Counted from the stretch's first letter, positions 39,834-49,828 are shown. The stretch: DNA of 64,000 nt from Luteolibacter yonseiensis (GCF_016595465.1 NZ_JAENIK010000011.1:310001-374000); one strand, 5' to 3'. Made by a program: numbers and translations. The notes: generated by a model not told the origin, from the letters alone.

Positions 39834-42221
39834 TCAGCCACCGACCGCGCGCATGTCCACCTGCAGCCTGCGGTTGGGCAGCTGGCAGTCGATTTCCAGA
39901 ACCTGCCTTCCACGGCGGATGATGAGCCGGGTGTGGGGATCGAGGATGGGACGCATGAGCATGTCATATTGGAGCATGGTTTCCACCCGTTTGCCGTCCA
40001 CCGCCACCACGATGTCGCCGGAGCGGACTCCCACGCTCCGGGTGACCACGCTGTCTTTGTCCAGGCGGCATCCTTTGGGGGATTTCACGTCCTCGAAATC
40101 GGCTGTCGTCACGTCTTGCAGGCCATTGGGAAATACCTCCCGCAGGGCGGACTCATCCCCGTCCCCATGCCAAGCGGCGAAAAGACCGTAGCGGTGGTCA
40201 TCATAGCGCTCCGCGATGTCTTCAGCGATTTTTTTCGCCCGCTTCGCATCCTTGTCCCTGATGGCGAGCACGAACGCGGATTCCAGCCCCTCATGGGAAA
40301 ACACCTGCTCGTTATGGTCCGCGATCTCGCGGGCCCTGGCGTCGTTTCCACTAGATTTGTAGTAATGGATCAACCAACGGGTTTTGTTGGAAACCCCCAC
40401 CCGGTCCGGGGATTTTTCATAGGCGGTTTCATAAGCGTCATGTGCCTCCTCAGGCTGCCCGGCGATGACCAGCGCGTCTCCGAGATCCAGTCCCGCGTCC
40501 GGATCGAACGACATGAAGGTCCGCAGGGTCTCGATCCTCTCGTCGGCGGTGAGCCTCGGTCCCTCGAGAATCTGGTTGAGCGGACGCTTGCTGTATTCGC
40601 GGACCTCGCCCCATGCCGCCTTAACGCTTTCGATATTGTTTCCCGTGTTTTCCGCAAGTTCGTAACACAGCTCCCTGTTCCACGGGTCGATCTTGTGGAG
40701 CGCCTTGATCTGTTTCACCCAGTCACCACCCTGGATGCCTGTGAAACGGATGCGGTGGATCGGGTCATGCGCGGTACCCGGTGGGGAAACCTCGCGAAAC
40801 CACGGCTCCTGATTCGGCATCGCGGTGCCTGGCCGGACATTCAGGTTGGGAAACCGGTAGTCGAACCACAGACCCATGGGAATCCGCTCCGGATGCTTCC
40901 GCGCATAATCGGAAACCTTGCGCATGTCGTCCTGGAAATCCTTCTCCCGGGTCGCGACGAGGGGTTCGATGAGTTCCACATCCGGCAGCTTCCGGCAGTA
41001 GGGAAGCACTTCCTTTTCCCACGCGACCGCAGCTTCATGAGATCCCCACTGGCGCAGGGCGAAGCGGCTCACGTTGGCACACACCATATGGAAGTGGCGG
41101 CGGAAATAACCCGCCCAGTCCGCATCCGAGATGACACGTGGCCCGCCGTCCTTGCCCACGAGTCCCCATGCACCGTCCTTTGCGAGAAATGCGGCGATCT
41201 TGTCCGGCGTCGGTTCCTTCCCCAGGTTGAAAACCTCTCCCGCTTCAAAAAACTCCATGGTCACGCCCGAGCGCATCGCCAGGTGGCCGTCGTCCACGCT
41301 TCGATCCTGCTGCGAAAGCAGCCGCGACCATTCCGGGGTGGCCTGCAGATCCTCGCGCTCCGTGACGAAGGCCATCAGCTCCGGATTGCCACGATGCGTT
41401 TTCAACGCCCTCGCATGGACGATGGCTTCGGCCAGACTGGGTTCCGCGAGGTCCTGCATCCGGCGCCAGTCTCCCGTGACGTGCAGGTCCACGACTCGCT
41501 TCCATCTGCCGGAGTCTCCCTCGGTGGGAATGCTTTTCATCTTCTCCCGAGCCTTGACGGGACGACCCGCGTGACAGTCGTACAATACCTCCGCCCACCT
41601 GCCGGCATCCGAGGGCGGCTTCCCCTCACGCAGCTTCTCCGCGAATGCCAGATGCGCGGTCATGCGGCACAGGAGGGGACGCAGATCGTTGAATTGCTGG
41701 GCGTTATGACGGAGTCCGAACACCCCCAGTAGAAACGCCGCCTCCTCGTGCACCCGCGCGGCGGCGGGGGTGGTTTTGATGCGTTCGGAAATCTCCTTGT
41801 TGGCCTTCTGCAAAACCTTGGCGGTGGGGGTGAGCAGGTCGTGCAGCAGGTCGGGAGCGTTGTCGGAAGCTGCCTGCTGGGTGATCTTCCATTCTTCCAG
41901 CAATGGCCGGTAGCTGGCGATATCCCAGCAGGACGGAGACATCTTCAGGCCGGCCTTCCCCACCTGGTATTCATGTCCGCTTTTCGCCGTGGGGACGGTT
42001 TTTTCCGTGTCGCCCGCACCACACAATTTCGCCATTCCCTGAAGGTCCCGGACCGTGCCCTCCACCATCCAATGTTCCTCACATGTCCATTGGCGTTGCG
42101 CTTTTCCCCCATCGGTCTCCGAGATCTCCGCGCCGGCCCCGGATTCCTCGACCTTCTTCTCACAACCCGGCAGCAGGGGAAGTCCGAGCAGCCCGGCAAA
42201 AATGAAAACACGATGTGTCAT
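39834..42221 (-). CDS. Large lipoprotein with repeat-like helical body and C-terminal PDZ-like domain
   Basis: The 795-residue protein begins with a lipoprotein signal (AGLLGLPLLPGC, lipid-modified Cys20). It has no recognised family over most of its length. The middle is helical, with TPR-like stretches near residues 570-680 (DLGDALVIAGQPEEAHDAYETA). The end (about 710-790) resembles a PDZ domain: VGVRSGDIVVAVDGKRVETM and RLIIRRGRQVLEIDCQL. It is probably anchored in the cell envelope and binds other proteins. Confidence 0.7.
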   Translation of the reverse strand: MTHRVFIFAGLLGLPLLPGCEKKVEESGAGAEISETDGGKAQRQWTCEEHWMVEGTVRDLQGMAKLCGAGDTEKTVPTAKSGHEYQVGKAGLKMSPSCWDIASYRPLLEEWKITQQAASDNAPDLLHDLLTPTAKVLQKANKEISERIKTTPAAARVHEEAAFLLGVFGLRHNAQQFNDLRPLLCRMTAHLAFAEKLREGKPPSDAGRWAEVLYDCHAGRPVKAREKMKSIPTEGDSGRWKRVVDLHVTGDWRRMQDLAEPSLAEAIVHARALKTHRGNPELMAFVTEREDLQATPEWSRLLSQQDRSVDDGHLAMRSGVTMEFFEAGEVFNLGKEPTPDKIAAFLAKDGAWGLVGKDGGPRVISDADWAGYFRRHFHMVCANVSRFALRQWGSHEAAVAWEKEVLPYCRKLPDVELIEPLVATREKDFQDDMRKVSDYARKHPERIPMGLWFDYRFPNLNVRPGTAMPNQEPWFREVSPPGTAHDPIHRIRFTGIQGGDWVKQIKALHKIDPWNRELCYELAENTGNNIESVKAAWGEVREYSKRPLNQILEGPRLTADERIETLRTFMSFDPDAGLDLGDALVIAGQPEEAHDAYETAYEKSPDRVGVSNKTRWLIHYYKSSGNDARAREIADHNEQVFSHEGLESAFVLAIRDKDAKRAKKIAEDIAERYDDHRYGLFAAWHGDGDESALREVFPNGLQDVTTADFEDVKSPKGCRLDKDSVVTRSVGVRSGDIVVAVDGKRVETMLQYDMLMRPILDPHTRLIIRRGRQVLEIDCQLPNRRLQVDMRAVGG

Positions 42222-42319
42222 GCTGTTTTGTTATCCCACCTGATTGCCTTGGCCAGTTGGATTTTCCGGGACCGCAGGATTTGTGGAAATGAAACTTGGT
42301 GGCCGGGAGGAGCGGGATT

Positions 42320-43327
42320 ATGCATGGTGCACAACCCATGACCTCGCAAGCCACACACAAGCATCTCTTTTATGGTGAAATGGCAAAGCTGCTCGAGGCC
42401 GGATTCGATATCCGGAAGGCTGCGGCGGTCCTGATGGATACGAAGCTGCCTCCGGCCCAGGTGGCGCTGCTTGAGGACCTGCACTCGGGTTTGGAAGCGG
42501 GGCAGTCCATCACCGCCGCCTTTGGCAAAAACACCCGGAACATCACCAGCCTGGAGCGCGACATCATCGGCGCGGGCGAGCGCGGTGGAAAACTGGCTCC
42601 CGCATTCCAGCATCTCGCGAACTACTTCGGGATGGTCGCATCCACCCGCAATGCGGCGGTGAAGGGCATGATCTACCCGCTGGTCGTGCTGCACATGGGC
42701 GTCGTCATCTCCGTCATTCCCGGGGCGTTGATGGGGCGGCAGGGCGCTGGCGACATTCTCGCCAGCCTGGTGGTCATGCTGGCCGGCATGTATGCGGTGG
42801 GGTTCGTGATCTTTCTGGCAGCGCGCGCGCTTTTGAAAATGGCGCCGACCCATTCCGGAGTCGATGCCCTGCTGAACCGCCTGCCGTGGATCGGCAAGGC
42901 GCGGCGGAACATGGCGATGGCGAGGTTTTGCAAAGTCTACCATTCATGCATCCTCGCCGGGATTTCCATGAACGAAACCGTCTCGCTGGCTTCGGACGCG
43001 TCACAAAGCGCGGTGATCCGCCAAGCGGGCGAAAAGCTGGAAGCAGCCGCGAAGTCAGGTGAGGCGCTGGGCCCCCGGTTCATGGCGGACGCCGCCTTCC
43101 CGGTGGCATTCTCCCGCTCGTATTCCACCGGCGAGGAGGCGGGTACGCTGGACAAGGATCTGGGAAATTGGGCGCGGTTGTTTCAGGACGAGGCTGAAGC
43201 CGCCGCGAAAACCGCATCCGTGATGGTGCCGAAGGTGCTTTATTTCTTCATCCTGCTGTTCGTCGCATGGAAGATCGTCTCATTTTTCAGCGGTTACTAC
43301 ACCTCCCTCGATAATATCGGGAATTGA
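42320..43327 (+). CDS. gspF: GspF/PilC-like type II secretion F-domain membrane protein
   Basis: This 335-residue inner-membrane protein has the duplicated F domain: YGEMAKLLEAGFDIRKAAAVL with GAGERGGKLAPAF in the first half, and CKVYHSCILAGISMNETVSLA with SYSTGEEAGTLDKDL in the second. Three membrane segments are visible, the last near the C-terminus (VPKVLYFFILLFVAWKIVSF). It probably supplies the platform protein missing from the gsp operon 30 kb away, or acts in another pilus-like machine. ATG at 42320 follows GGGAGGAG at 42305-42312, one of the few clear ribosome binding sites in the window; 42338 is an alternative. Confidence 0.8.
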   Translation: MHGAQPMTSQATHKHLFYGEMAKLLEAGFDIRKAAAVLMDTKLPPAQVALLEDLHSGLEAGQSITAAFGKNTRNITSLERDIIGAGERGGKLAPAFQHLANYFGMVASTRNAAVKGMIYPLVVLHMGVVISVIPGALMGRQGAGDILASLVVMLAGMYAVGFVIFLAARALLKMAPTHSGVDALLNRLPWIGKARRNMAMARFCKVYHSCILAGISMNETVSLASDASQSAVIRQAGEKLEAAAKSGEALGPRFMADAAFPVAFSRSYSTGEEAGTLDKDLGNWARLFQDEAEAAAKTASVMVPKVLYFFILLFVAWKIVSFFSGYYTSLDNIGN

Positions 43328-43350
43328 GGCATTGCCGACATTCGGCTCAA

Positions 43351-43395
43351 AAAAGAAACGCCCGATCCTTGTAAAAGGACCGGGCGTTTTTGAAA
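43351..43395. terminator. Bidirectional terminator between gspF and the RRM gene
   Basis: Arms AAACGCCCGATCCTT and AAGGACCGGGCGTTT pair with one mismatch around loop GTAA. T runs occur on both strands next to the stem, so it can serve both convergent genes. Confidence 0.87.
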
Positions 43396-43414
43396 ACTTG
43401 GGAAGAACTACGGC

Positions 43415-43831
43415 TTACCAACGGTTGCCACCGCCGCCGCCTTTGTAGCCGCCACCACCACCGCCGCCGCCGCCGCCGCCGCCTTTATAGCCGCCGCCAC
43501 CGCCGCCGCCTTTATAGCCACCACCGCCGCCGCCTTTGTAGCCGCCGCCACCACCGCCGCCGTAGCCACCACCACCGCCTGGGCGGGATTCCTTGGGCTC
43601 GGATGCGTTCACGCGAAGCGCGCGACCGTTATAGTCGTAGTCGTTGAGGGCCTCGATGGCCGCGTTCAACTGCGATTGATCACCCAGCGTCACGAAGGCG
43701 AAGCCCTTGGACTGACCGGTCTCACGGTCGGTGATGATTTTGACCCTTTCGACAGGTCCAAAAGCGGCGAAGAGGCCGGAGACGTCTCCTTCAGTAGCAG
43801 TGTAGGGCAGGTTGCCCACGTAAATATCCAT
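43415..43831 (-). CDS. Glycine-rich RNA-binding protein with one RRM
   Basis: The 138-residue protein has one RNA recognition motif (about 1-78) with RNP2 IYVGNLPY and RNP1 KGFAFVTL, then a tail of Gly with regularly placed Tyr-Lys (YKGGGGGG repeats, at least four). It resembles cyanobacterial Rbp and plant glycine-rich proteins, which bind RNA and are often cold-induced. The start at 43831 is used; an in-frame ATG lies at 43855. Confidence 0.92.
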   Translation of the reverse strand: MDIYVGNLPYTATEGDVSGLFAAFGPVERVKIITDRETGQSKGFAFVTLGDQSQLNAAIEALNDYDYNGRALRVNASEPKESRPGGGGGYGGGGGGGYKGGGGGGYKGGGGGGGYKGGGGGGGGGGGGYKGGGGGNRW

Positions 43832-44078
43832 TTGATTCGATTCTATTGACGCCATGATGATGCAGCACTTCGTCGGATCATGGCGTCACAGATCAAATAA
43901 AGAGAGACTGGACAAACTTCCGCCGTTCAATCGAAGTGTCAATAGGCTGCTTGAAGGTAGAAAAGCAACTTTTCTTTTTTATTTATATTTCAAGAGCTTG
44001 CAGGTGAAGAAGCGCTGTTCCGCCAAGACTTGCATGATGGGACTTGGAAAATGATGGGAAGGCGGGTGTGCTGGGCGG

Positions 44079-46718
44079 GTGGAAACGATCCGGATCCGTG
44101 GCGCGCGGCAGCATAATCTGAAAAACATCGACGTGGATATTCCACGGGGGAAACTCGTGGTGATCACGGGGCCGAGCGGATCGGGGAAATCATCGCTGGC
44201 GTTCCATACGCTGTATGCGGAGGGGCAGCGGCGGTATGTGGAATCCCTGTCGGTGTATGCCAGGCAGTTCCTGGACCAGTTGGAAAAACCGGATGTGGAT
44301 GTGATCGAGGGACTGAGCCCGGCGATCGCGATCGAGCAGCGGGGCGGCGGACTGAATCCGCGATCCACGGTGGCAACGGCGACGGAGATCTATGACTACC
44401 TCCGGGTGCTGTGGGCGGCGGCGGGAGTGCCCCATGATCCGGTGACGGGTGAACGGCTGGAACGGATGAGTCCGGCGGACATAGTGAAGGTGCTGGCGGA
44501 GATGGAGGAGGGAACGAAGGTCGTTTTGCTGGCTGCCCTGCCGAAGGAGGAGCTGGGAGAGCCTGCCCGTCTGCTGGGCGATCTCCAGCGGCAGGGATAC
44601 ATCCGTGTGAGGGTGGATGGAGAGGTGATGGAAATCGAGGACGCTGCGGCGGGATGGCCGGAAAGTCCGGTGGCGGTGGAAATCGTGGTGGATCGCTTCG
44701 TGATCCGGTCCGGGGTGGAATCCCGCCTCGCGGATTCGGTGGAAACGGCGTTGCGGCTGTGCGGTGCGGAGGCGAGGGCGTCGGTGCAGGAACCGGGAGG
44801 GGATGTCTGGCGGGATGTGGTTTTCCAAACGAGCTACCGGAATCCGAGGACCGGATTCATGGTGGATGAGATTTCTCCGAAACATTTTTCCTTCAACTCC
44901 CATCTCGGCGCGTGCGAAGCCTGCGAAGGATTGGGGACCGAGTTGTATTGTGATCCGAAGCTGTTGCCCGAGGGCGGGGATGCGGATCTGACCTTCAAGC
45001 GGTACCGCGAGGCGAAGTCCGAAATCACACGGCGGAAGCTGGCGAAATTCATGGCTCACCGGGCCTGTGGCGTGTGTGAGGGGAAGAGGCTCAAGCCGGA
45101 ATGGCTGGCGGTAAAGGTGGGGGGAGGGTCCTCCTTGGTGGGGGCAAACCCGAAACTGGAAACTCCCACGCCATCGGAGTGGCTCGGCATTCAGGATTTC
45201 TGCGGGCTCAGCGTGGCGGATGCGATGCGATGGCTGGAGGGATTCGTGGTGGACCCGGCGATGGCGGAAGTATGCGGGCGGCTCGCGAGCGACGTCCGGA
45301 TCCGGCTGGCGTTCCTTGAAGAAGTGGGTCTGGGTTATCTGACGCTGGAGCGGACGAGCGGGACCTTGTCGGGCGGTGAGGCGCAGCGGATCCGGCTGGC
45401 GACGCAACTGGGTGCCGGACTTTCCGGCGTGATTTATGTGTTGGACGAGCCGAGCATCGGCCTGCATGCGGCGGATACCGCCCGGTTGATCGGCGCGCTT
45501 ACGCGATTGCGGGACCTGGGGAATACCGTGGTGGTGGTGGAGCACGACGAGGAAATCATCCGTGCGGCGGATTGGTTGATCGACATCGGACCGGGAGCCG
45601 GTGCGGCGGGCGGAACCTTGCTGGCAGCGGGAGTGCCGGTGGAAATCGCCTCACCGACGGGGGAATGGCTGAGGGGAGGCGGGATTGGTTTCAAGGGCTC
45701 GGCTCCTGGCGAGGAGAAGAGAGGAGAACTGGTGATCCGGGGCGCGCGGGAACATAACCTTAAAAATCTCGATGTGCGGATCCCGCTCGGGCGGCTGGTC
45801 TGTCTGACGGGGCCGAGCGGCAGCGGAAAATCCACGCTCGCGGACGACATCCTGCGCCGGGCTCTGGCCCGTCACTTCAATGGTTCGGGCGAGGCTCCGG
45901 GCCTGCATGACGGGATCGAGGGTCTGGAGTTGATCGAGAAATGCGTGGTGGCGGACCAGTCTCCCATCGGGCGCAGCCCGAGGTCGAATCCGGCGACATT
46001 CACGGGGGTGTTCGATCTGGTCCGGGATCTTTTCACGAAGCTTAATCTGTCCAAGCAACGGGGCTATGGCCCGAGCCGTTTCAGTTTCAACGCCGCGGGC
46101 GGGCGCTGCGAACGATGCCAGGGAAACGGTCGGTTGAAAATCGAGATGCACTTTCTCCCCGACGCGTGGGTGCCCTGCCCTGCGTGCTCCGGAAGGCGCT
46201 TCAACCGCGAAACACTGGAAGTAACCTACAAGGGCAAATCCATCGCCGAAGTGCTGGAGCTGTCGGTAGCGGAAGCCCGGACGTTTTTCCGGCCGATTCC
46301 GAAAATCCATCACATTTTGGAAATCCTTGAAGACCTCGGTCTGGGCTATTTGAAACTCGGCCAGCCGGCGAACACGCTTTCAGGTGGTGAGGCGCAACGG
46401 CTGAAACTCGCGGTGGAGCTCGCCAGACCACAGGCCCCGCACACGCTTTACCTTTTCGACGAGCCAACCACCGGACTGCATTTCGGTGATGTGGAAAAAC
46501 TGCTCGCCGCTTTTTTCAAACTGCGCGATGCCGGACACAGCGTGCTGGTGGTGGAGCACCATCTGGACGTGATCGCCGCCGCGGACTGGCTTGTCGAACT
46601 CGGGCCGGGTGGGGGAGTCAATGGCGGAACCCTGGTGGATCAGGGGCCTCCGGAGAAGATCCGCAAGAACAAGAAATCTCCGACGGGTCGCGCCCTGGCG
46701 GCGAACAAGGTGCGCTGA
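44079..46718 (+). CDS. uvrA: UvrA-family excinuclease ATPase (paralogue with altered first zinc site)
   Basis: The 879-residue protein has both ABC modules of UvrA. The first carries [20 protein letters not shown] and signature [15 protein letters not shown] with LDEPSIGLH. The second carries [30 protein letters not shown] and FDEPTTGLH. The second zinc module [14 protein letters not shown] is intact. In the first zinc module only CEACEGLG remains; the earlier CxxC pair found in E. coli UvrA is replaced by TSYRNPRTG. The protein is about 60 residues shorter than typical UvrA. It may be the repair UvrA or a second copy. The start is GTG at 44079. Confidence 0.85.
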   Translation: METIRIRGARQHNLKNIDVDIPRGKLVVITGPSGSGKSSLAFHTLYAEGQRRYVESLSVYARQFLDQLEKPDVDVIEGLSPAIAIEQRGGGLNPRSTVATATEIYDYLRVLWAAAGVPHDPVTGERLERMSPADIVKVLAEMEEGTKVVLLAALPKEELGEPARLLGDLQRQGYIRVRVDGEVMEIEDAAAGWPESPVAVEIVVDRFVIRSGVESRLADSVETALRLCGAEARASVQEPGGDVWRDVVFQTSYRNPRTGFMVDEISPKHFSFNSHLGACEACEGLGTELYCDPKLLPEGGDADLTFKRYREAKSEITRRKLAKFMAHRACGVCEGKRLKPEWLAVKVGGGSSLVGANPKLETPTPSEWLGIQDFCGLSVADAMRWLEGFVVDPAMAEVCGRLASDVRIRLAFLEEVGLGYLTLERTSGTLSGGEAQRIRLATQLGAGLSGVIYVLDEPSIGLHAADTARLIGALTRLRDLGNTVVVVEHDEEIIRAADWLIDIGPGAGAAGGTLLAAGVPVEIASPTGEWLRGGGIGFKGSAPGEEKRGELVIRGAREHNLKNLDVRIPLGRLVCLTGPSGSGKSTLADDILRRALARHFNGSGEAPGLHDGIEGLELIEKCVVADQSPIGRSPRSNPATFTGVFDLVRDLFTKLNLSKQRGYGPSRFSFNAAGGRCERCQGNGRLKIEMHFLPDAWVPCPACSGRRFNRETLEVTYKGKSIAEVLELSVAEARTFFRPIPKIHHILEILEDLGLGYLKLGQPANTLSGGEAQRLKLAVELARPQAPHTLYLFDEPTTGLHFGDVEKLLAAFFKLRDAGHSVLVVEHHLDVIAAADWLVELGPGGGVNGGTLVDQGPPEKIRKNKKSPTGRALAANKVR

Positions 46719-46762
46719 TTTCCCGTCGCGGATTTTCCATTTTTCAGAGGCCGATAAAATTT

Positions 46763-46800
46763 ATTACAAATGTAGTGGACGGATCCACTACATTTGTAAT
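46763..46800. promoter_or_regulatory. Double BlaI/MecI-type operator
   Basis: Perfect 16-bp inverted repeats (ATTACAAATGTAGTGG / CCACTACATTTGTAAT) are separated by 6 bp. Each arm contains the TACA-N2-TGTA dyad of BlaI/MecI operators (46765-46774 and 46789-46798, 24 bp centre to centre). It ends 13 bp before the blaI-like start codon, so it should mediate self-repression of the pair. Confidence 0.9.
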
Positions 46801-46813
46801 ATGGATATCGATC

Positions 46814-47200
46814 ATGAGCATGCCAAGTATTCCTGAATCCGAGTGGACCGTCATGGAAGTCCTGTGGGACACGTCGCCACAAACCGCGTCCGAAGTCGCG
46901 AAGACGCTGAATCAGAGCAAGGGTTGGGCGGAAAATACCGTTCGGACCTTGCTGACCCGGTTGGTGGAAAAGGGTGTCCTGGAGATTGTGGAAAAGGCCG
47001 GCTCTCCCCGGCTTTTCGCTCCTGCGGTCAAACGCGAGGCACTCGTCAAAGCGGAGAGTGAGACATTTCTGGAGCGCATTTTCCAAGGGGCTGCCAAGCC
47101 GTTGCTCGTTCATTTTGCCAGTAATGCCCGGCTCACGCCGGATGAGGTCCGGGAGCTGAAGTCGCTCCTGGATCAATCGATCGAAAAAAACAAACCCTGA
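46814..47200 (+). CDS. blaI: BlaI/MecI-family transcriptional repressor
   Basis: This is a 128-residue repressor. The winged-helix domain (about 1-75) shows PESEWTVMEVLWDTSPQTASE and GWAENTVRTLLTRLVEKGVL, typical of BlaI. The C-terminal part is the dimer and proteolysis region (RIFQGAAKPLLVHFASNARLT). It lies directly after its probable operator and 11 bp before the M56 receptor gene. The target need not be a beta-lactamase; no such gene is nearby. ATG at 46814 is chosen. Confidence 0.93.
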   Translation: MSMPSIPESEWTVMEVLWDTSPQTASEVAKTLNQSKGWAENTVRTLLTRLVEKGVLEIVEKAGSPRLFAPAVKREALVKAESETFLERIFQGAAKPLLVHFASNARLTPDEVRELKSLLDQSIEKNKP

Positions 47201-47211
47201 AACCCACCGTT

Positions 47212-48906
47212 ATGAACTCATTAGAATCGTTGTCAGAATGGTTGTTCGCCGCGTCTTTGCGGGCATCCGTGCTCGCTGTCGTCATACTCGGCGTCCAAGC
47301 CGTCTCACGCCGCTGGCTGCCCGCGCAGTGGAGATATGCCTTGTGGCTGCCGATGTTGTTGGTCCTCGTGTTTCCGGTTCTGCCGTCCGCGCCATTCGGA
47401 TTGTTTCCAAGGAAAATGGAGGAACCCGGTGCGGTGATCATCCAAAGTCCTGACATTCCGGAAATGGCCACGCCCGTAGCGATGGAGAAATCGCAATCGG
47501 TTGCAGGGCACCCCAATTCCGTTGCGGATCTTCTTCCCGTCGCATGGCTCGTCGGGGCGTGTGTCGTGTTCGGTGCCGGGTTCGCCGGCTATCACCGGAG
47601 CATGCGGCGCATCGTGAAAACGTCCGTAGCCCCGAACGGGTCGTTGCTGGATGAAATCCACATCGCGGCCTTGGAGGCGGGGATCGGCCGATTGCCGCGG
47701 GTGCTGGTTTCTCCGAAAGTGGAAAGCCCGGCGGTTACAGGAATGTTCCGCCCTTCGCTGCTGCTGCCCGCAGGATTTCCAAAGGGATTCAACGATGAGG
47801 AAACCCGGCTCATCCTGCTTCACGAATTCACCCACCTGAAGCGGCGGGATCTGGTCGTCAATGGTTTGGCCTGTCTTTTGCAGGCGTTGCATTGGTTCAA
47901 TCCCATCCTGTGGTTCGCTTTTGCCCGGCTGAGGGTTGACCGGGAGGCCGCTTGCGATGCGAGCGTGCTTTCCCTCGGCACAACGGATCGCCGTGCCGCC
48001 TACGGCGGGGCTTTGCTGAAGCTGGAGGGCGGATTCCCGTCTTGCGGGCTCAGTCTGGGATTCGTCGGGATTTTCGAGCGCACCACCGGGATGAAATCGA
48101 GGATCCGGGAAATTTCCAGCCACCGCCCTGCGGGATTGGCGGGGAGGATGACGGGTTTGAGCCTGATCACGCTGCTGGTGATGTTCGGCGCGACGAAAGC
48201 CGAAGAACCCGCGCCGCAGGAAGCTGTGGGAAAAGCACCGGAGCCGGTGCCCACCGGGCATGAGGTCATTATGAAGAAGCTGACCACCATCGTGATCCCC
48301 CAGGTGAATGCGGAAGATATGTCGTTGGAGGAAATCGTCGGTTTCCTGGCATCGAGAGTCAAACAACTGGATACCGTCGAAAAGGATCCTGAGAAAAAAG
48401 GCATCAATTTCACCATTCGGAAAAACAAGGGGGAGGATGTCGTCCAGGCAGGACACATCACCATGAAGAAAAAGAATGTCCTGCTGATCGATGTGTTGAA
48501 GGAGACGGCGGATCAGTCGGGCATGCGGTTCAGAGTGGACGACTCCGGCGTGACGTTTCTCAAGGCGGGGCAGGAGATGGATGACTTCGTGAAAGTCGCC
48601 CCTCCGCCACCTGCGCCTCAGGGAAAAGCGGGGGACTTCGCGATGAAGCTCATCATCCCACGATTCGAGGTCGAGCAGGTGACATTGCGCGCCGCCGTGG
48701 ATCTGCTGAACCAACAAGCCCGCGAGCTGACCAAAGAAGGGTCTGTTTTTCCCATCGTTCTCGATCCCTCGGTTGATCCGGATGCCCGCACCGTGGAAAT
48801 CCGGACCCGGAACGCGCCGCTTTACATCAATCTGCGATATCTGGCTGATCAGCTGAAATACACGGTCACCACGGATGATAAGGAGCTCCGGATTTCCCGT
48901 CCGTAA
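47212..48906 (+). CDS. BlaR1-like M56 metallopeptidase with unusual C-terminal sensor part
   Basis: The 564-residue membrane receptor partners BlaI. It has four N-terminal membrane helices and a cytoplasmic zinc protease loop with HEFTH (His204, Glu205, His208) and RVDREAACDA with the third ligand Glu245. A further membrane helix lies at about 308-330. BlaR1 then has a penicillin-binding sensor domain. Here the outer part (about 335-564) instead has two short repeats of secretin/TonB N-domain-like shape, IVIPQVNAEDMSLEEIVGFL and IIPRFEVEQVTLRAAVDLLN. The signal sensed is thus unlikely to be a beta-lactam. Confidence 0.85.
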   Translation: MNSLESLSEWLFAASLRASVLAVVILGVQAVSRRWLPAQWRYALWLPMLLVLVFPVLPSAPFGLFPRKMEEPGAVIIQSPDIPEMATPVAMEKSQSVAGHPNSVADLLPVAWLVGACVVFGAGFAGYHRSMRRIVKTSVAPNGSLLDEIHIAALEAGIGRLPRVLVSPKVESPAVTGMFRPSLLLPAGFPKGFNDEETRLILLHEFTHLKRRDLVVNGLACLLQALHWFNPILWFAFARLRVDREAACDASVLSLGTTDRRAAYGGALLKLEGGFPSCGLSLGFVGIFERTTGMKSRIREISSHRPAGLAGRMTGLSLITLLVMFGATKAEEPAPQEAVGKAPEPVPTGHEVIMKKLTTIVIPQVNAEDMSLEEIVGFLASRVKQLDTVEKDPEKKGINFTIRKNKGEDVVQAGHITMKKKNVLLIDVLKETADQSGMRFRVDDSGVTFLKAGQEMDDFVKVAPPPPAPQGKAGDFAMKLIIPRFEVEQVTLRAAVDLLNQQARELTKEGSVFPIVLDPSVDPDARTVEIRTRNAPLYINLRYLADQLKYTVTTDDKELRISRP

Positions 48907-49180
48907 AGCGAGTGCATCGGGGGAGGGCTGTCGCATTGGCCAAATGGTTCGTGCGGCGGTTCTCCCCTCTTTTATCCCCGATGTCGGTGGTTTCTCCTTC
49001 CGTCTCAGAGGCTCGCACCGGCTCGCTCTTTCATTTTCGCCGGGGATCCCTCCAAGGCCGGTGCGGGTCGGGTATCTTGGGGGGAAATTCGCGGCTTTTT
49101 TTAATTTTCTGTGGACAGATCGGGCTGTGGCCATTAATCACGCCGCCTCCCGACGAGGCATCCGCCTCCGAAGAACCTAT

Positions 49181-49255
<75 letters not shown>

Positions 49256-49828
49256 GGTTTTTCTTTTTAGGACCAGCAAGTCATGTAGGATTTCTTGCGG
49301 AATGAGTCTCCCGGATTCCGGGACTTTAACCGCTTGCCGGTCACTTTTCGACGCACTGGCATCGGGAACATGAAACCGTGTCGCGTTCACCGACGCGCTT
49401 TGATCGGATCCAGGCTCCGATCAACCCAAAGGCCGGTCGCGAAACCCTTCAATTCAGTTTCCGTCCGTTGGCCGGACTTCCAAGCCGACAGGTGCCACGG
49501 CGAAGGTGGTGGAATTACAGAAACAGAAGGGTGTCGGGAGGCGAAGTCCCAATAAGGGACAGGTGCACCCTTTTCCGGCCTTTCGAAGGTTCTTGCTCTT
49601 TTGTTGGGGGTGGCTATGAATGATTTGTTCGTGAACAAGTTCGTCCTTGAAATCTGTTAGATCGGGCTTGTCTGCCGATCCTTCCGCCATCCATTTGGAG
49701 TAACAACTATTGGAAATGATTTACGACATTACCAACGCTTCGTCGCGGGATGCCGTCCAGGCAATGGATTCGCACGGAATGCCAGATTCTTTCCCACCCC
49801 TTTGACGATCCCGAATCGAACCGGAGAA
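49256..49828. other. Intergenic region after the tRNA without a recognised gene
   Basis: About 570 bp hold only short frames without family features. No direct repeat of the tRNA 3' end is seen nearby, so there is no sign of an integrated element. The right end should contain the promoter of the histidine kinase gene. Confidence 0.5.

Noticed and set aside
39933..41732. 599-codon open frame on the plus strand
   Set aside because: It lies opposite the lipoprotein gene, which has a signal peptide, lipobox and PDZ-like end. High GC makes long shadow frames common here.
43440..43580. CCG/CCA-rich repeats that might suggest a CRISPR or other array
   Set aside because: They are codon repeats of the glycine-rich tail of the RRM protein, without regular spacers.
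47305..49134. 609-codon open frame on the minus strand
   Set aside because: It is antisense to the M56 receptor and rich in His/Arg/Gln, as expected from a GC-rich shadow frame.
49256..49828. Possible integrated element next to tRNA-Met
   Set aside because: No integrase, no repeat of the tRNA 3' end and no mobile genes are seen; the next genes are a normal two-component system.
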